A stretch of DNA of 64,000 nt from Clostridia bacterium (GCA_017472685.1 JAFUOO010000017.1:1-64000), one strand, 5' to 3'. Counted from the first letter of the stretch, positions 33,484 through 44,170 are shown. The notes: generated by a model not told the origin, from the letters alone. Translations and numbers: made by a program.

Positions 33484-34528
33484 GGGGATTTATATTCACA
33501 TACCCTTTTGCGTAAGAAAATGCCTGTATTGCGACTTCTGCTCAACGGCAGACACAGTATTGCGTGATGAGTATGTTGATGTATTGCTCAATGATATAAA
33601 AGCTTGTAAGGGCACCGTTGCCAACACCGTTTTTATCGGCGGAGGTACGCCTACTGTGTTGGGTGACAAGCTCATTGATATAATAAATGCCGTAAAGGAA
33701 AATTTCTGCCTTGAAGAAGGGTATGAATTTACGGTTGAAGCAAACCCCGGCACTGTGGATGCAGAGCTTCTTACAAAAATGAAGGAAGCAGGCGTAAACC
33801 GCTTAAGCTTGGGGGTGCAGTCCTTTAACGATAAGGAGCTTAAGGCATTGGGGCGTATTCATACCGCCAAGGAGGCTGCTCATGCCTTTCGTATGGCACG
33901 CAAAGCAGGCTTTGACAACATCAATATCGACATTATGCTGTCAACACCCTTGCAGACAATGGATAGCGTGAAGCACACTTTTGATATGCTTAAAGAATTA
34001 AATCCCGAGCACGTATCGGCTTATTCTTTAATAATAGAAGAAGGCACACCCTTTTATGATATGGAACTCGACTTGCCCGACGAAGATACAGAACGGGAAA
34101 TTTATCATTATGCGGTTGACTTTTTAAAAGACATTGGCTTTGAGAGGTACGAAGTTTCAAACTTTGCAAAAAAGGGCTTCTGTTGCAGGCACAATATAAA
34201 ATACTGGGTATGTGATGAATATATCGGTTTCGGAGCGGCGGCAGCATCCTATGTAAATAACTGCCGTTATACAAATACAAACGATATTGCTTCCTATATA
34301 TGCGGCGTAAGGGCAGCCGAAAAGGAATTTATTGACGAGGACGAGCAATTAAAGGAAAAGTTTTTGCTTGGGCTCAGAATGAGTAAGGGCGTAAAATATA
34401 ATGGCGAATTTGAAGAAAAAATAGAAAAGCTTATTGCCGAGGGGCTTTTGTGTAAATTGAACGATACTGTTCGCCTTACTGAAAAAGGCTTTGACTTGGG
34501 CAATCTGGTTTTTATGGAGTTCGTGTAA
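33476..34528 (+). CDS. hemW: Heme chaperone / radical SAM protein HemW
   Basis: A 350-residue radical SAM enzyme of the 'oxygen-independent coproporphyrinogen oxidase-like' group. The cluster motif is C12-x3-C16-x2-C19 in [11 protein letters not shown], followed by GGGTPT and the [11 protein letters not shown] strand. HemW proteins bind heme and are thought to deliver it; many were misnamed HemN. The ATG at 33476 overlaps the lepA stop by 8 nt. A longer frame upstream within lepA is spurious. Confidence 0.92.
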   Translation: MSKGIYIHIPFCVRKCLYCDFCSTADTVLRDEYVDVLLNDIKACKGTVANTVFIGGGTPTVLGDKLIDIINAVKENFCLEEGYEFTVEANPGTVDAELLTKMKEAGVNRLSLGVQSFNDKELKALGRIHTAKEAAHAFRMARKAGFDNINIDIMLSTPLQTMDSVKHTFDMLKELNPEHVSAYSLIIEEGTPFYDMELDLPDEDTEREIYHYAVDFLKDIGFERYEVSNFAKKGFCCRHNIKYWVCDEYIGFGAAAASYVNNCRYTNTNDIASYICGVRAAEKEFIDEDEQLKEKFLLGLRMSKGVKYNGEFEEKIEKLIAEGLLCKLNDTVRLTEKGFDLGNLVFMEFV

Positions 34529-34529
34529 T

Positions 34530-34973
34530 ATGACAGCAAAGGATTATGCAGTAAAATTGCTTGGATTTTGCGACAGAAGTGAAAAGGAAATACGAGAAAA
34601 AATACTTAAAAAAGGCTATAGTGAAGCAGATTGTGAGGAGGCTATAGCTTTTTGCCGTAGCTATGGGTATCTTGACGATAGTCGCTATGTACAGCATTTT
34701 GTAAACGATGCAGTTAACCTCAAAAAGCACGGCAAAGCACGCATAAAACAGGAATTGAGGCAAAAAGGCATTGACGACAGCCTTATCGAGGAAGCCTTAG
34801 CCTCTATTAACGACGAGCGTGAAATGCTCATTTCAGAAATGGAAAGACGCTTTAAAGGCTGCGATTTTACCGACAAAAAGGTAAAAAACAAGGTTTTTGG
34901 CTTCTTTTTACGGCGTGGCTTTTCAGCCCGCGACATACTTTGCGCAATGAATGCGGAGGAAGACTATGAATAA
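34530..34973 (+). CDS. recX: Regulatory protein RecX
   Basis: A 147-residue protein made of three-helix RecX repeats: KDYAVKLLGFCDRSEKEIRE, then YGYLDDSRYVQHFV and GKARIKQELRQKGIDDSLIE. RecX inhibits RecA filament growth and recombinase activity. The ATG is directly after the hemW stop (taATATG), and its 3' end overlaps the rimO start by 8 nt. It is not next to recA here. Confidence 0.88.
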   Translation: MTAKDYAVKLLGFCDRSEKEIREKILKKGYSEADCEEAIAFCRSYGYLDDSRYVQHFVNDAVNLKKHGKARIKQELRQKGIDDSLIEEALASINDEREMLISEMERRFKGCDFTDKKVKNKVFGFFLRRGFSARDILCAMNAEEDYE

Positions 34974-36285
34974 GATAGGCTTTGTATCATTAGGTTGCAG
35001 TAAAAACCTGGTTGATACTGAAAACATGATAGGTATTATGGCACGGGAAGGGTACACAGTTGTGTCCGACCCTGCTGATGCTGAAATAATTGTTGTAAAC
35101 ACCTGCGGCTTTATTGACTCTGCCAAGGAAGAAGCGATAGCAACGCTTCTTGAAATGGCTGAGTATAAAGAGGGTAACTGCAAGCTTTTAGTGTGCGCAG
35201 GATGTCTTGCACAGCGCTACAGCGAGGATATAAAGCGCGAATTGCCCGAGGTTGATGTTATATTAGGCACAGGCAGCTATAAGGATATTGCCGTCGCCGT
35301 TAAAGAGGCATTGGAAAAAGGCAAGAGCGAATACCTTGACGACATAAACTTTGAAATAGGCGAAGAGGAAAGAGTACGCACAACACCCGACTATATGGCA
35401 TACATAAAAATCGGCGAGGGCTGTGACAATTTCTGCACCTACTGCGCTATACCCTCAATTCGCGGCAAATACAGAAGCCGCAAAATGGAATCAATTGTAG
35501 CCGAGGCAGAACAAATGGCCCAGGAGGGCGTAAAAGAAATTATTCTCGTTGCCCAGGACACAACACGCTACGGAATGGATCTTTACGGCGAAAAGAAGCT
35601 CCCCGAGCTTTTGAAAAAGCTTTGTGCCATTGAAAAAATAAAGTGGGTGAGAGTGCATTACTGCTATCCCGAAGCAATTGACGATGCTTTAATTGAAACC
35701 TTTGCCAATGAAGAAAAGCTTGTAAAATATCTTGACATACCCGTTCAGCATGGCTGTGACAGTGTTTTAAAACGCATGGGCAGAAAAACAACCCGTGCCC
35801 AGATACTTGACCGTGTTAAGCTTTTAAGGGCAAAGGTTCCCGGCATAACACTCCGCACAAGCATCATTGCAGGCTTCCCAGGTGAAACTGAGGAGGAATT
35901 TGAAAGCCTTATTGATTTTGTCAAGGAAGCAAAATTTGACCGCATGGGCGTTTTTGCATATTCAAAGGAAGAGGGCACACCTGCAGCCATTCTTCCTAAT
36001 CAGCTCGACGACGAGGTCAAAGATGCAAGGCGTGACGCTGTTATGGAAATTGCAAAGGAAATTTCCCGTGAGCGAAACGAGGGCATGCTTGGCAAGGTTT
36101 TGGAGGTTGTGGTTGAAGGCTTTGAGGATAACCTCTACTTTGGCAGAAGCGGCGGCGAAAGCTGCGATGTTGACCCCAAAATTTACTTTGGCTCCTTGGA
36201 TGAGCTTAACGAGGGCGACTTTATAAAAATAAAAATAGTTAATTTTGATGAATACGACCTTTACGGCGAACAAGTGGAGGATTAA
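34966..36285 (+). CDS. rimO: Ribosomal protein S12 methylthiotransferase RimO
   Basis: A 439-residue MiaB/RimO-family radical SAM methylthiotransferase. The N-terminal UPF0004 cysteines are in SLGCSKN, NTCGF and CAGCLAQRY; the radical SAM cluster is CDNFCTYCAIP; a C-terminal TRAM domain ends the protein. It adds a methylthio group to an aspartate of ribosomal protein S12. The SLGCSKNLVDTE start favours RimO over MiaB. GGAGG precedes the ATG inside the recX 3' end. Confidence 0.95.
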   Translation: MNKIGFVSLGCSKNLVDTENMIGIMAREGYTVVSDPADAEIIVVNTCGFIDSAKEEAIATLLEMAEYKEGNCKLLVCAGCLAQRYSEDIKRELPEVDVILGTGSYKDIAVAVKEALEKGKSEYLDDINFEIGEEERVRTTPDYMAYIKIGEGCDNFCTYCAIPSIRGKYRSRKMESIVAEAEQMAQEGVKEIILVAQDTTRYGMDLYGEKKLPELLKKLCAIEKIKWVRVHYCYPEAIDDALIETFANEEKLVKYLDIPVQHGCDSVLKRMGRKTTRAQILDRVKLLRAKVPGITLRTSIIAGFPGETEEEFESLIDFVKEAKFDRMGVFAYSKEEGTPAAILPNQLDDEVKDARRDAVMEIAKEISRERNEGMLGKVLEVVVEGFEDNLYFGRSGGESCDVDPKIYFGSLDELNEGDFIKIKIVNFDEYDLYGEQVED

Positions 36286-36287
36286 TT

Positions 36288-36815
36288 ATGAATTTACCTA
36301 ACAAATTAACACTTTTAAGAATAGTTTTAGTGCCCGTATGTATGGCGCTTATGCTCACAGGGCATTTCTACATTGCTCTTGGTGTTTTCATTGTGGCATC
36401 AATTACCGACTTCTTGGACGGATATATTGCACGTAAAAACAACCTTGTTACAAGCTTTGGCAAAATCATGGACCCTTTAGCTGACAAGATACTTGTTTTC
36501 GGTGCTCTTTTGTGCTTCTTGCAGCTGGGCTTCATTAACTCCTGGTGCGTGGCAATCATTCTTGCGAGAGAATTTTTTGTTACAGGCATGAGGGTTGTTG
36601 CAGTTGACAAGGGCAAGGTTATTGCCGCTTCCTGGTGGGGCAAGGTAAAGACAAATGTGCAACTTTTTGCCGTTATGTTCGGCTTCTTAGCTTTTGCAGC
36701 CGAGTCCTCCGCGCTCGTTCTGGCGGGGCAGATTGCAATCTACATTGCAACAGCCTTTACAGCTGCAAGCTGGGTTGCATATATTTTTGAAAACATCGAA
36801 GTATTCAAAGACTGA
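36288..36815 (+). CDS. pgsA: CDP-diacylglycerol-glycerol-3-phosphate 3-phosphatidyltransferase
   Basis: A 175-residue integral membrane enzyme with the full CDP-alcohol phosphotransferase motif: D44-G45-x2-A48-R49-x8-G58-x3-D62-x3-D66. About four to five hydrophobic segments are visible. It makes phosphatidylglycerophosphate, the first committed step to phosphatidylglycerol. It lies 2 nt after rimO, in the order common in Clostridia. Confidence 0.95.
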   Translation: MNLPNKLTLLRIVLVPVCMALMLTGHFYIALGVFIVASITDFLDGYIARKNNLVTSFGKIMDPLADKILVFGALLCFLQLGFINSWCVAIILAREFFVTGMRVVAVDKGKVIAASWWGKVKTNVQLFAVMFGFLAFAAESSALVLAGQIAIYIATAFTAASWVAYIFENIEVFKD

Positions 36816-36826
36816 GGAGTGACGTT

Positions 36827-37537
36827 ATGAACATAGCTCTTATTATTGCGGGCGGTGTGGGTAACCGTATGGGACAGGACATTCCCAAGCAGTTTCTCAA
36901 TGTTAACGACAAGCCCGTTATTGTTTATACAATGGAACGATTTCAGAACTGTGACGAAATTGATGCTATAGCTGTTGTGTGCATTGAAGGCTGGGAAACC
37001 ATGCTGCAGGCATATGCAAATCAGTTCGGCATAGCTAAGCTTAAGCACATCATACCCGGTGGCGAAAACGGACAGGGCAGTATCCGTAACGGTATTGAAG
37101 AATTACAAAAGCATTATCAGGAGGGCGACATTGTGCTTATTCATGATGCAATCCGCCCCATGGTATCGGGCAAAATTATTTCAGATTGTATCGCCGCTGT
37201 AAAGGAATACGGCAGTGCTATTGTTACAATACCCTGCCAGGAGGCTATGCTTGAAACAGTTGACGGAAAAAGCACAAACAAGTCTTATCCCCGCGACAAT
37301 TTAAAGAGAACACAAACCCCTCAGGGCTTTTTCTTAGGCGACATTGCATCAGCTCACAAGGAAGCCTTGGAAAAAGGCATAACAAATTCCGTTGCGTCCT
37401 GTACAATGATGGTGGAATTAGGCAAAACAATTTATTTTTCACCCGGCAGCGAAAAGAACATAAAGCTTACAACCGTTGACGACATTGAAATTTTCAAGGC
37501 ATTATTGGCAGCTGAAAAATCCAACTGGCTTAAGTAA
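36827..37537 (+). CDS. IspD/TarI-family cytidylyltransferase
   Basis: A 236-residue nucleotidyltransferase. The N-terminal pyrophosphorylase motif is GGVGNRMGQDIPKQF, followed by IHDAIRPMVS and KRTQTPQGF. IspD makes CDP-methylerythritol for isoprenoids (dxs of that pathway is at 48.7 kb). The DIPKQF and DKPVIVYTMERFQ wording and the NAD-dependent epimerase immediately downstream also fit a TarI/CDP-sugar or CDP-alditol enzyme for surface polymers. I cannot decide between the two from sequence alone. Confidence 0.82.
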   Translation: MNIALIIAGGVGNRMGQDIPKQFLNVNDKPVIVYTMERFQNCDEIDAIAVVCIEGWETMLQAYANQFGIAKLKHIIPGGENGQGSIRNGIEELQKHYQEGDIVLIHDAIRPMVSGKIISDCIAAVKEYGSAIVTIPCQEAMLETVDGKSTNKSYPRDNLKRTQTPQGFFLGDIASAHKEALEKGITNSVASCTMMVELGKTIYFSPGSEKNIKLTTVDDIEIFKALLAAEKSNWLK

Positions 37538-37576
37538 AACTGAGTAAATTTCTTTCAGTTTTAGAGGTAGATAGTT

Positions 37577-38605
37577 ATGCTTGATAATAACACAAAATAT
37601 TTATCCGCTTTAAAAAGCGTAATAAATCCCAACCTTGACTACAGTGAACTTAATAACAAGTCAATTTTAATTACAGGTGCAACAGGACTTATAGGCAAGG
37701 CGCTTGTGGACTATATCCTTACTTTAAGCGACAGTATAAAGGTTTACGCCGCAAGTAGAAGTCGTGAAAGCTTTGAAAAAAGGTTTGATAAAAAAAACAA
37801 CCTCTTTTACTTTAACTACGACCTTGAAAAAGAGCTTGACACGGATATTCATTTTGACTATATAATCCATGCGGCGAGCAATGCAGACCCCAAAATGTTT
37901 GCCCAAGACCCCGCCGGCACCATGACAAGTAACTTTATCGGCACCTATAACCTTTTAGAGTATGCCCGTAAGAATAAAACCAAGCGGTTTTTGTTTGTTT
38001 CCTCGGGCGAGGTTTACGGTCAGTGGGACGGCAAGTGCGATGCCTTTGACGAAAGCTACTCGGGCTATGTCAATTTCACCGAAGCACGCGGCTGCTACCC
38101 CTCAGGTAAAAGAGCGGCTGAGAACCTTTGCGTTTGCTACAAGGCGCAGTATGGTGTTGACACTGTTATTGTGCGTCCGTCGCATACCTTTGGTCCCACA
38201 CAGCTTAAGCGTGACAGTAGGGCAATGAGTGAGTTTTTCAACTGTGCTTTAGAAGACAGGGACATTGTGTTAAAAAGCCTTGGTTTGCCCATACGAAGCT
38301 ATACCTGCGTGTTTGATTGCGCAAGCGGCATTGTAACTGCTCTTTTAAAGGGCGAGAGTGGACACTCTTACAACATTGCCAATAAGGAAAGCGTTGTTTC
38401 AATAGCAACTCTTGCCCAAAAAATCGCAGCCGTTGCAGGCAAAAAGGTTGTTTTTGACATACCCGAGGGCGGAGTACAGGGAGCCGGCAGTATTGTGCGC
38501 GGCGTGCTTGACGGCAGTAAGCTTGAAAATATCGGCTGGGTGCCCATTTATGACATCGACAAGGGTGTAAAGGTTACCTATGAAATAATGGAGGACATTA
38601 AATGA
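37577..38605 (+). CDS. NAD-dependent epimerase/dehydratase family protein
   Basis: A 342-residue extended short-chain dehydrogenase. NAD-binding GATGLIGKA is at residues 34-42, the catalytic Y-x3-K in CYPSGKRAAE, and VVRPSHTFGP-type sequence (IVRPSHTFGPTQ) follows. It lies 40 nt after the cytidylyltransferase, so the pair may supply a CDP-activated or modified sugar. Its end overlaps the GAF reductase start by 4 nt. Substrate unknown. Confidence 0.87.
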   Translation: MLDNNTKYLSALKSVINPNLDYSELNNKSILITGATGLIGKALVDYILTLSDSIKVYAASRSRESFEKRFDKKNNLFYFNYDLEKELDTDIHFDYIIHAASNADPKMFAQDPAGTMTSNFIGTYNLLEYARKNKTKRFLFVSSGEVYGQWDGKCDAFDESYSGYVNFTEARGCYPSGKRAAENLCVCYKAQYGVDTVIVRPSHTFGPTQLKRDSRAMSEFFNCALEDRDIVLKSLGLPIRSYTCVFDCASGIVTALLKGESGHSYNIANKESVVSIATLAQKIAAVAGKKVVFDIPEGGVQGAGSIVRGVLDGSKLENIGWVPIYDIDKGVKVTYEIMEDIK

Positions 38606-39042
38606 ACGAAATGAATGTTAACCTTAAAGCGCTTTTAGACAAAGAAGACTGGCTCATAACAAGCCTTTCAAATGCATCTGCGCTTTTGAACGAATATCTT
38701 GACAACATAAACTGGGTAGGCTTTTACCTTATGCAGAACGGTGAGCTGGTGTTAGGACCCTTCCAGGGCAAAAGCGCCTGCGTAAGGATAAAGGTGGGCA
38801 GAGGCGTTTGCGGCACTGCTGTAAGCGAGGACAAAACCCAGCTTGTACCCGATGTGCATCAGTTCCCGGGGCATATTGCCTGCGACAGCGCATCAAACAG
38901 CGAAATCGTTGTACCTATCCACCATAACGGAGAGGTTGTAGCCGTGCTGGATATCGACAGCCCGCTCTTTGACCGTTTTACCGAAGAGGATAAGGTCGCC
39001 TTAGAAGAAAGCGTTAAAATTATTGAAGAAATCTGGAAATAG
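38602..39042 (+). CDS. msrC: GAF-domain free methionine-(R)-sulfoxide reductase
   Basis: A 146-residue GAF protein with the fRMsr signature: NINWVGFYLM, then GPFQGKSACVRIKVGRGVCG and VHQFPGHIACDSASNSEIVV. The three conserved cysteines (in SAC, GVCG and IACD) are the redox set that reduces free Met-R-sulfoxide. It overlaps the upstream epimerase gene by 4 nt, and a strong terminator follows. Confidence 0.9.
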   Translation: MNEMNVNLKALLDKEDWLITSLSNASALLNEYLDNINWVGFYLMQNGELVLGPFQGKSACVRIKVGRGVCGTAVSEDKTQLVPDVHQFPGHIACDSASNSEIVVPIHHNGEVVAVLDIDSPLFDRFTEEDKVALEESVKIIEEIWK

Positions 39043-39061
39043 AAAAATCCGAAAATAAGAG

Positions 39062-39087
39062 AATCCGCCTGAGGGCGGATTTTTTTG
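39062..39087 (+). terminator. Terminator after msrC
   Basis: ATCCGCC/GGCGGAT stem with a 4-nt loop followed by seven T. It ends the plus-strand run that starts at the acyltransferase. Confidence 0.88.
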
Positions 39088-39108
39088 TACAAAAGGTAAA
39101 TAGTACTA

Positions 39109-39137
39109 TTGAAATTTTTATCAATCTGTGATATAAT
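39109..39137 (+). promoter_or_regulatory. Promoter of uvrBA
   Basis: TTGAAA (39109-39114), a 17-bp spacer and TATAAT (39132-39137). The predicted transcript begins near 39144, giving a 5' leader of about 195 nt before the uvrB ATG. I saw no GAAC-N4-GTTC LexA box here. Confidence 0.75.
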
Positions 39138-39143
39138 AATCTG

Positions 39144-39338
39144 TACTAAAATTTTCGGTGGTGATAACGTGAAACTTCACGTTATCAGCCTCCGTAAGAT
39201 TTATTGTCCGTGCGAAAATTTCGCCTTTGGCGAAAACGCGCATGGACACAATCACATTATACGCCTCGTCTGCCATCGCAAGTGCGTATAAAAGTATTTT
39301 TAATTTATATTTGTGGCAGAAAGGCTATGTGAATTAAT
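39144..39338 (+). promoter_or_regulatory. Structured 5' leader of uvrB
   Basis: Three consecutive hairpins: TGATAACGTGAA-AC-TTCACGTTATCA (39162-39187, 12 bp perfect); GTCC-x2-GCG with CGC-x2-GGAC enclosing TTTCGCC/GGCGAAA (about 39206-39246); and TATACGC with GCGTATA (about 39258-39290). No start codon with a ribosome site lies within it. It matches no riboswitch class I can recognise. Confidence 0.6.
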
Positions 39339-41285
39339 ATGGACAAGTTTGTTCTTCATTCTGAATACAAGCCCTCGGGCGACCAGCCACAGGCTATAGA
39401 AAAGCTTGCAAACGGCATAAAAAGAGGAGAAAAGGGGCAGATACTTTTAGGCGTTACAGGCTCGGGTAAAACCTTTACCATTGCAAATGTAATTGAAAAG
39501 GTAAATAAGCCCACGTTGGTGCTTGCACACAATAAAACACTTGCGGCTCAGCTTTGCAGCGAGTTTAAGGAATTCTTTCCCGAAAATGCAGTGGAATACT
39601 TTGTTTCGTATTATGACTACTATCAGCCCGAAGCCTATGTTGCCTCCAGCGACACCTATATCGAAAAGGATGCACAGCTTAACGAAGAGATTGACAAGCT
39701 TCGCCACAGTGCCACAATGGCTCTTTTTGAGCGCCGAGATGTTATAGTTGTGGCATCGGTCAGCTGTATTTACGGCCTGGGTGACCCGGAGGACTATTCC
39801 ACCATGGTTATATCACTCCGTCCCGGCATGATAAAGGACCGCGACGAGGTCATAAAAAGGCTTATCGAAATGCAGTACGAGCGAAACGATATTAACTTTG
39901 TGCGCGGTAAGTTCCGTGTCCACGGCGATGTTTTAGAGGTTTTCCCCTCGAACAGTGGCGAAGCGGCTGTGAGGATTGAGTTTTTCGGCGATGAAATTGA
40001 CCGCATAAGCGAAATTGACACCTTAACAGGCGAAATTATCGGCGTGAGAGACCATATAGGCATATATCCCGCATCCCACTATGTAACAACAAAGGAAAAG
40101 CGCGAAACTGCCATTGCCTCCATCCGTGAGGAGCTTGACAGAAGGGTTGAATTTTTCCGTAGCGAGGGCAGGCTTTTAGAGGCTCAGCGCATTTCCGAAA
40201 GAACTGAATACGACATTGAAATGATGCGCGAGATAGGCTATTGCTCAGGCATTGAAAACTATTCAAGGCACATATCAGGCAGAAAGCCGGGCAGCGCACC
40301 CTACACACTTCTTGACTATTTCCCCGACGACTTTTTGCTTGTCATCGACGAAAGCCATGTAACTGTTTCGCAGGTTAAGGCAATGTATGCAGGGGACAGA
40401 AGCCGTAAGGACAGCTTAGTTGAGTATGGCTTCAGGCTTCCTTCTGCTTACGATAACCGCCCCTTAACCTTCAATGAATTTGAAGAAAGAATTAACCAGG
40501 TTGTGTTTGTAAGTGCTACACCTGCACAGTACGAAAAGGAGCATAGCTCCTCCATTGCAGAGCAGCTCATCCGTCCAACAGGGCTTTTGGACCCTGTTGT
40601 TACCGTAAAGGGTGTTGAAGGACAGATTGACGATTTGCTCACCGAAATTTACAAGCGCACGGAAAAGAACGAGCGCGTCCTTGTAACCACCCTTACAAAA
40701 AAAATGGCAGAGGATTTGACGGATTATCTGGCAAGCATGGGTGTAAGGGTAAAGTACATGCACTCCGATGTCGAAACAATGGAGCGTATGGAAATTATCC
40801 GTGACCTTCGTTTGGGCGTGTTTGATGTATTGGTGGGTATCAACCTTTTAAGAGAAGGCTTAGACCTTCCCGAGGTAAGCCTTGTTGCAATACTTGATGC
40901 TGACAAGGAAGGCTTTTTAAGAAGCGAAACAAGCCTTATACAGACCATTGGTCGTGCCGCAAGAAACGAGCACGGTGAGGTTATTATGTACGCGGATCAC
41001 ATTACCGATTCTATGCGCAGTGCCATCGACGAAACAAACAGAAGACGAAGTGTACAGGATGAATACAACAAAGAAAACAACATTACGCCCAAGAGCATTG
41101 TAAAGGCTATTGCCGAAACAATTGCGGCTGTTCACGAGGACAAAACAGAGGATAAACCGAGCGATACAGACGAGATTATTGAAAAGCTCAAGGTTGCAAT
41201 GCTTCAGGCGTCAGAGGAGTTAAGGTTTGAAGATGCAGCAAGAATACGCGACCGTATTCTTAAGCTGAAACGAGATAAGGGGTGA
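39339..41285 (+). CDS. uvrB: Excinuclease ABC subunit B
   Basis: A 648-residue helicase-like damage-verification subunit. Walker A is GVTGSGKT (38-45); the beta-hairpin region [20 protein letters not shown] is intact; helicase motifs include VIDESHV and QTIGRAARN; the C-terminal UVR motif ([20 protein letters not shown]) contacts UvrC. The ribosome site GAAAGG is rather far from the ATG. It is followed after 5 nt by uvrA, an uncommon B-A operon shared by many Firmicutes. Confidence 0.98.
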   Translation: MDKFVLHSEYKPSGDQPQAIEKLANGIKRGEKGQILLGVTGSGKTFTIANVIEKVNKPTLVLAHNKTLAAQLCSEFKEFFPENAVEYFVSYYDYYQPEAYVASSDTYIEKDAQLNEEIDKLRHSATMALFERRDVIVVASVSCIYGLGDPEDYSTMVISLRPGMIKDRDEVIKRLIEMQYERNDINFVRGKFRVHGDVLEVFPSNSGEAAVRIEFFGDEIDRISEIDTLTGEIIGVRDHIGIYPASHYVTTKEKRETAIASIREELDRRVEFFRSEGRLLEAQRISERTEYDIEMMREIGYCSGIENYSRHISGRKPGSAPYTLLDYFPDDFLLVIDESHVTVSQVKAMYAGDRSRKDSLVEYGFRLPSAYDNRPLTFNEFEERINQVVFVSATPAQYEKEHSSSIAEQLIRPTGLLDPVVTVKGVEGQIDDLLTEIYKRTEKNERVLVTTLTKKMAEDLTDYLASMGVRVKYMHSDVETMERMEIIRDLRLGVFDVLVGINLLREGLDLPEVSLVAILDADKEGFLRSETSLIQTIGRAARNEHGEVIMYADHITDSMRSAIDETNRRRSVQDEYNKENNITPKSIVKAIAETIAAVHEDKTEDKPSDTDEIIEKLKVAMLQASEELRFEDAARIRDRILKLKRDKG

Positions 41286-41290
41286 ATTAA

Positions 41291-44125
41291 ATGATAAGTG
41301 ATTATATAAAGGTACGTGGCGCAAGAGCCAACAACTTGAAAAATGTAAGCCTGAAAATACCCAGAAATAAGCTTACTGTTTTTACGGGTGTGTCGGGCTC
41401 GGGCAAAACAAGCCTTGCTTTTGACACCATTTTTGCAGAGGGTCAGCGCAGATACGTTGAGTCCTTGTCGGCTTATGCCCGCCAGTTCTTAGGGCAGATG
41501 GAAAAGCCCGATGTTGACGATATTGAGGGCTTATCGCCTGCAATCTGTATTGACCAGAAAACAACAAGCAAAAACCCCCGTTCAACGGTAGGCACCGTTA
41601 CGGAGATATACGACTATATGAGGCTTTTGTATGCCCGTTGCGGCACACCTCATTGCCCCAAGTGCGGAAAGGTTATCGAAAAACAGTCCATTGACCAGAT
41701 TGTTGACAAGGTTATGTCGCTTCCCGAAAAAAGCCGCATACAGATACTTGCGCCTGTTATAAGAGCAAAAAAGGGCGAACACCAGAAGATTTTTGAAAAT
41801 GCAAAAAAGAGCGGCTATGTGAGAGTAAGGGTTGACGGCATAATGTACGAATTAAGCGAAACCTTTGCCATTAACAAGCAGCAGCGACACAATATTGAAA
41901 TTGTTATTGACCGCTTGATTGTAAAAGAGGAAATCCGAAGCCGCCTTACACAATCCTTGGAATTGGGGCTTCATCTTGCAGGCGGTATGGTTATTGTGCT
42001 TACCGAGGAGGACGAAATCCTCTTCAGCCAGAATTATGCCTGCCCCGATTGCGAAATCAGCATTGACGAATTTTCACCAAGAACATTTTCCTTCAACAGC
42101 CCCTTCGGTGCGTGCCCCGTGTGCTCGGGTCTGGGTGTTCTTAAAAAGATTGACCCACGCCTTGTGCTTGTGTCAAGCGAGCTGTCAATTTTAGAGGGCG
42201 CCTTTGCAGTAAGCGGCTGGAGAGCAGCCGACAAGGACACGTCTGTAGCAAACGCCGTGTATAAGGCACTGGCTAAAACCTACGGATTCAACCTTAATAC
42301 ACCCGTCAAAAATCTGCCCCGCGAGGTTATACAGATTATTCTTTACGGAACAGGTAAGAATACAATCGAGGTTGAATATTTAAGCGAAAACGGCAATGTG
42401 CGCCACAGAAACATTCAGTTCGAAGGACTGGTAAATAATCTCCAGCGCCGTTACGACGAAACAAATTCCGATTGGGTCAAGATGGATATTGAAGGCTTAA
42501 TGCGTGAAATTCCCTGCGATGCCTGCGAGGGCAAAAGGCTCAAGAAGGAAACCCTGGCGGTGACAGTGGGCGGAAAGAACATTCACGAGCTTTGCGACAT
42601 GGCTATAAGCGACGAGGTTGAGTTTGTGAAGAAGCTGCCTGACACATTTTCCGACATGCAGAAAACCATTTCCGAGCAGATTATAAAGGAAATTGTTCTA
42701 AGGCTTGAATTTTTAAGGAATGTAGGGCTTGAATATCTCACACTCACACGCTCCTCGGGAACACTCTCGGGCGGTGAAGCACAGAGAATACGCCTTGCAA
42801 CACAGATTGGCTCGGGGCTTGTGGGCGTTATGTATATCCTTGACGAGCCCAGCATAGGTCTTCACCAGAGAGATAACGGAAAGCTTCTTGCATCACTCAA
42901 AAAGCTTCGTGACTTGGGTAACACCCTGATTGTGGTTGAGCACGACGAGGACACCATGCGCGAAGCTGACCACATTGTTGATGTGGGTCCCCTGGCTGGT
43001 ATTCACGGCGGTGAAATAATTGCCGAGGGCACCTGGGAGGAAATTTCAAGGTGTGAAAAGTCCCTTACCGGTGCATACCTTTCGGGCAGAAAGAAAATAC
43101 CCGTTCCCGAAAAGAGGCGAAAGGGCAACGGCAAAACCCTTATTGTGCGCGGTGCACAGGAAAATAACCTCAAAGAGATTGATGTTACAATACCCTTGGG
43201 CAAATTTGTTTGTGTAACGGGTGTGTCCGGTAGCGGTAAGTCAAGTCTCGTAAACAGCGTTCTTTATAACCGCCTTGCCTATGAGCTTAACCGTGCCCAC
43301 ACTGTAGCAGGCAAGCACAAGGGCATTGAAGGGCTTGAAAACCTTGACAAGGTTATAAACATCGACCAGTCGCCCATTGGCAGAACGCCCAGAAGTAACC
43401 CTGCCACATACACGGGTCTTTTCAGCGACATACGTGAGCTTTTTGCACAAACTCCCGATGCTAAGGCGCGCGGATATCTGGCAGGAAGGTTTTCATTTAA
43501 TGTGCGCGGCGGCAGATGCGAGGCGTGTACGGGCGATGGTATTTTAAAGATTGAAATGCACTTTTTGCCCGATGTTTACGTGCCCTGTGAGGTGTGTAAG
43601 GGCAAGCGCTACAACCGTGAAACACTCGAGGTAAAGTTCAAGGGCAAGAGCATTGCCGATATTCTTGAAATGACAGTTGATGAAGGCGTTGAGTTCTTTG
43701 AAAGCATTCCCAAGATAAAGAGAAAGCTCGAAGTGCTGCAGGATGTAGGCTTGGGCTATATTAAAATAGGTCAACCCTCAACAACCCTTTCAGGCGGTGA
43801 AGCACAGCGTGTAAAGCTTGCAACAGAGCTTGCAAAGCGTCCCACAGGCAAGACCATTTACATTCTCGACGAGCCTACAACGGGGCTTCACACTGCCGAT
43901 GTGCACAGACTTATAACAATGCTCAACAAGCTTGTTGACAGCGGTAACACCATTGTTGTTATTGAGCACAACCTTGATGTTATAAAAAGTGCAGACCATA
44001 TTATTGATATGGGTCCCGAGGGCGGTAATGCAGGCGGACAGGTTGTTGCCACAGGTACACCCGAAGAGGTGAGCTGCTGCGAAAAATCCTACACGGGTCA
44101 ATTCCTTGCAAAGATGCTTGAATAA
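41291..44125 (+). CDS. uvrA: Excinuclease ABC subunit A
   Basis: A 944-residue twin ABC ATPase for DNA damage recognition. The first Walker A is GVSGSGKTS (33-41), the second is in [15 protein letters not shown]; there are two LSGGEAQR signatures; zinc fingers contain CPKC/CPDC/CPVC pairs in the N-terminal half and CEAC/CEVC in the second. The length is standard. The gene ends at a hairpin that also contains the yabP ribosome site. Confidence 0.98.
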   Translation: MISDYIKVRGARANNLKNVSLKIPRNKLTVFTGVSGSGKTSLAFDTIFAEGQRRYVESLSAYARQFLGQMEKPDVDDIEGLSPAICIDQKTTSKNPRSTVGTVTEIYDYMRLLYARCGTPHCPKCGKVIEKQSIDQIVDKVMSLPEKSRIQILAPVIRAKKGEHQKIFENAKKSGYVRVRVDGIMYELSETFAINKQQRHNIEIVIDRLIVKEEIRSRLTQSLELGLHLAGGMVIVLTEEDEILFSQNYACPDCEISIDEFSPRTFSFNSPFGACPVCSGLGVLKKIDPRLVLVSSELSILEGAFAVSGWRAADKDTSVANAVYKALAKTYGFNLNTPVKNLPREVIQIILYGTGKNTIEVEYLSENGNVRHRNIQFEGLVNNLQRRYDETNSDWVKMDIEGLMREIPCDACEGKRLKKETLAVTVGGKNIHELCDMAISDEVEFVKKLPDTFSDMQKTISEQIIKEIVLRLEFLRNVGLEYLTLTRSSGTLSGGEAQRIRLATQIGSGLVGVMYILDEPSIGLHQRDNGKLLASLKKLRDLGNTLIVVEHDEDTMREADHIVDVGPLAGIHGGEIIAEGTWEEISRCEKSLTGAYLSGRKKIPVPEKRRKGNGKTLIVRGAQENNLKEIDVTIPLGKFVCVTGVSGSGKSSLVNSVLYNRLAYELNRAHTVAGKHKGIEGLENLDKVINIDQSPIGRTPRSNPATYTGLFSDIRELFAQTPDAKARGYLAGRFSFNVRGGRCEACTGDGILKIEMHFLPDVYVPCEVCKGKRYNRETLEVKFKGKSIADILEMTVDEGVEFFESIPKIKRKLEVLQDVGLGYIKIGQPSTTLSGGEAQRVKLATELAKRPTGKTIYILDEPTTGLHTADVHRLITMLNKLVDSGNTIVVIEHNLDVIKSADHIIDMGPEGGNAGGQVVATGTPEEVSCCEKSYTGQFLAKMLE

Positions 44126-44127
44126 TT

Positions 44128-44170
44128 AAAGCCTCCTTTGAATATAAATTATTCAAGGGAGGTTTTTGTT
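44128..44170 (+). promoter_or_regulatory. uvrA terminator hairpin containing the yabP ribosome site
   Basis: AAAGCCTCCTTTGAATA (44128-44144) pairs with TATTCAAGGGAGGTTTT (44150-44166) with only two wobble pairs, followed by TGTT and the yabP ATG. The stem plus T-run is a good terminator for uvrBA, while GGGAGG in its 3' arm is the yabP Shine-Dalgarno. Same architecture as at 20774-20825. Confidence 0.85.
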
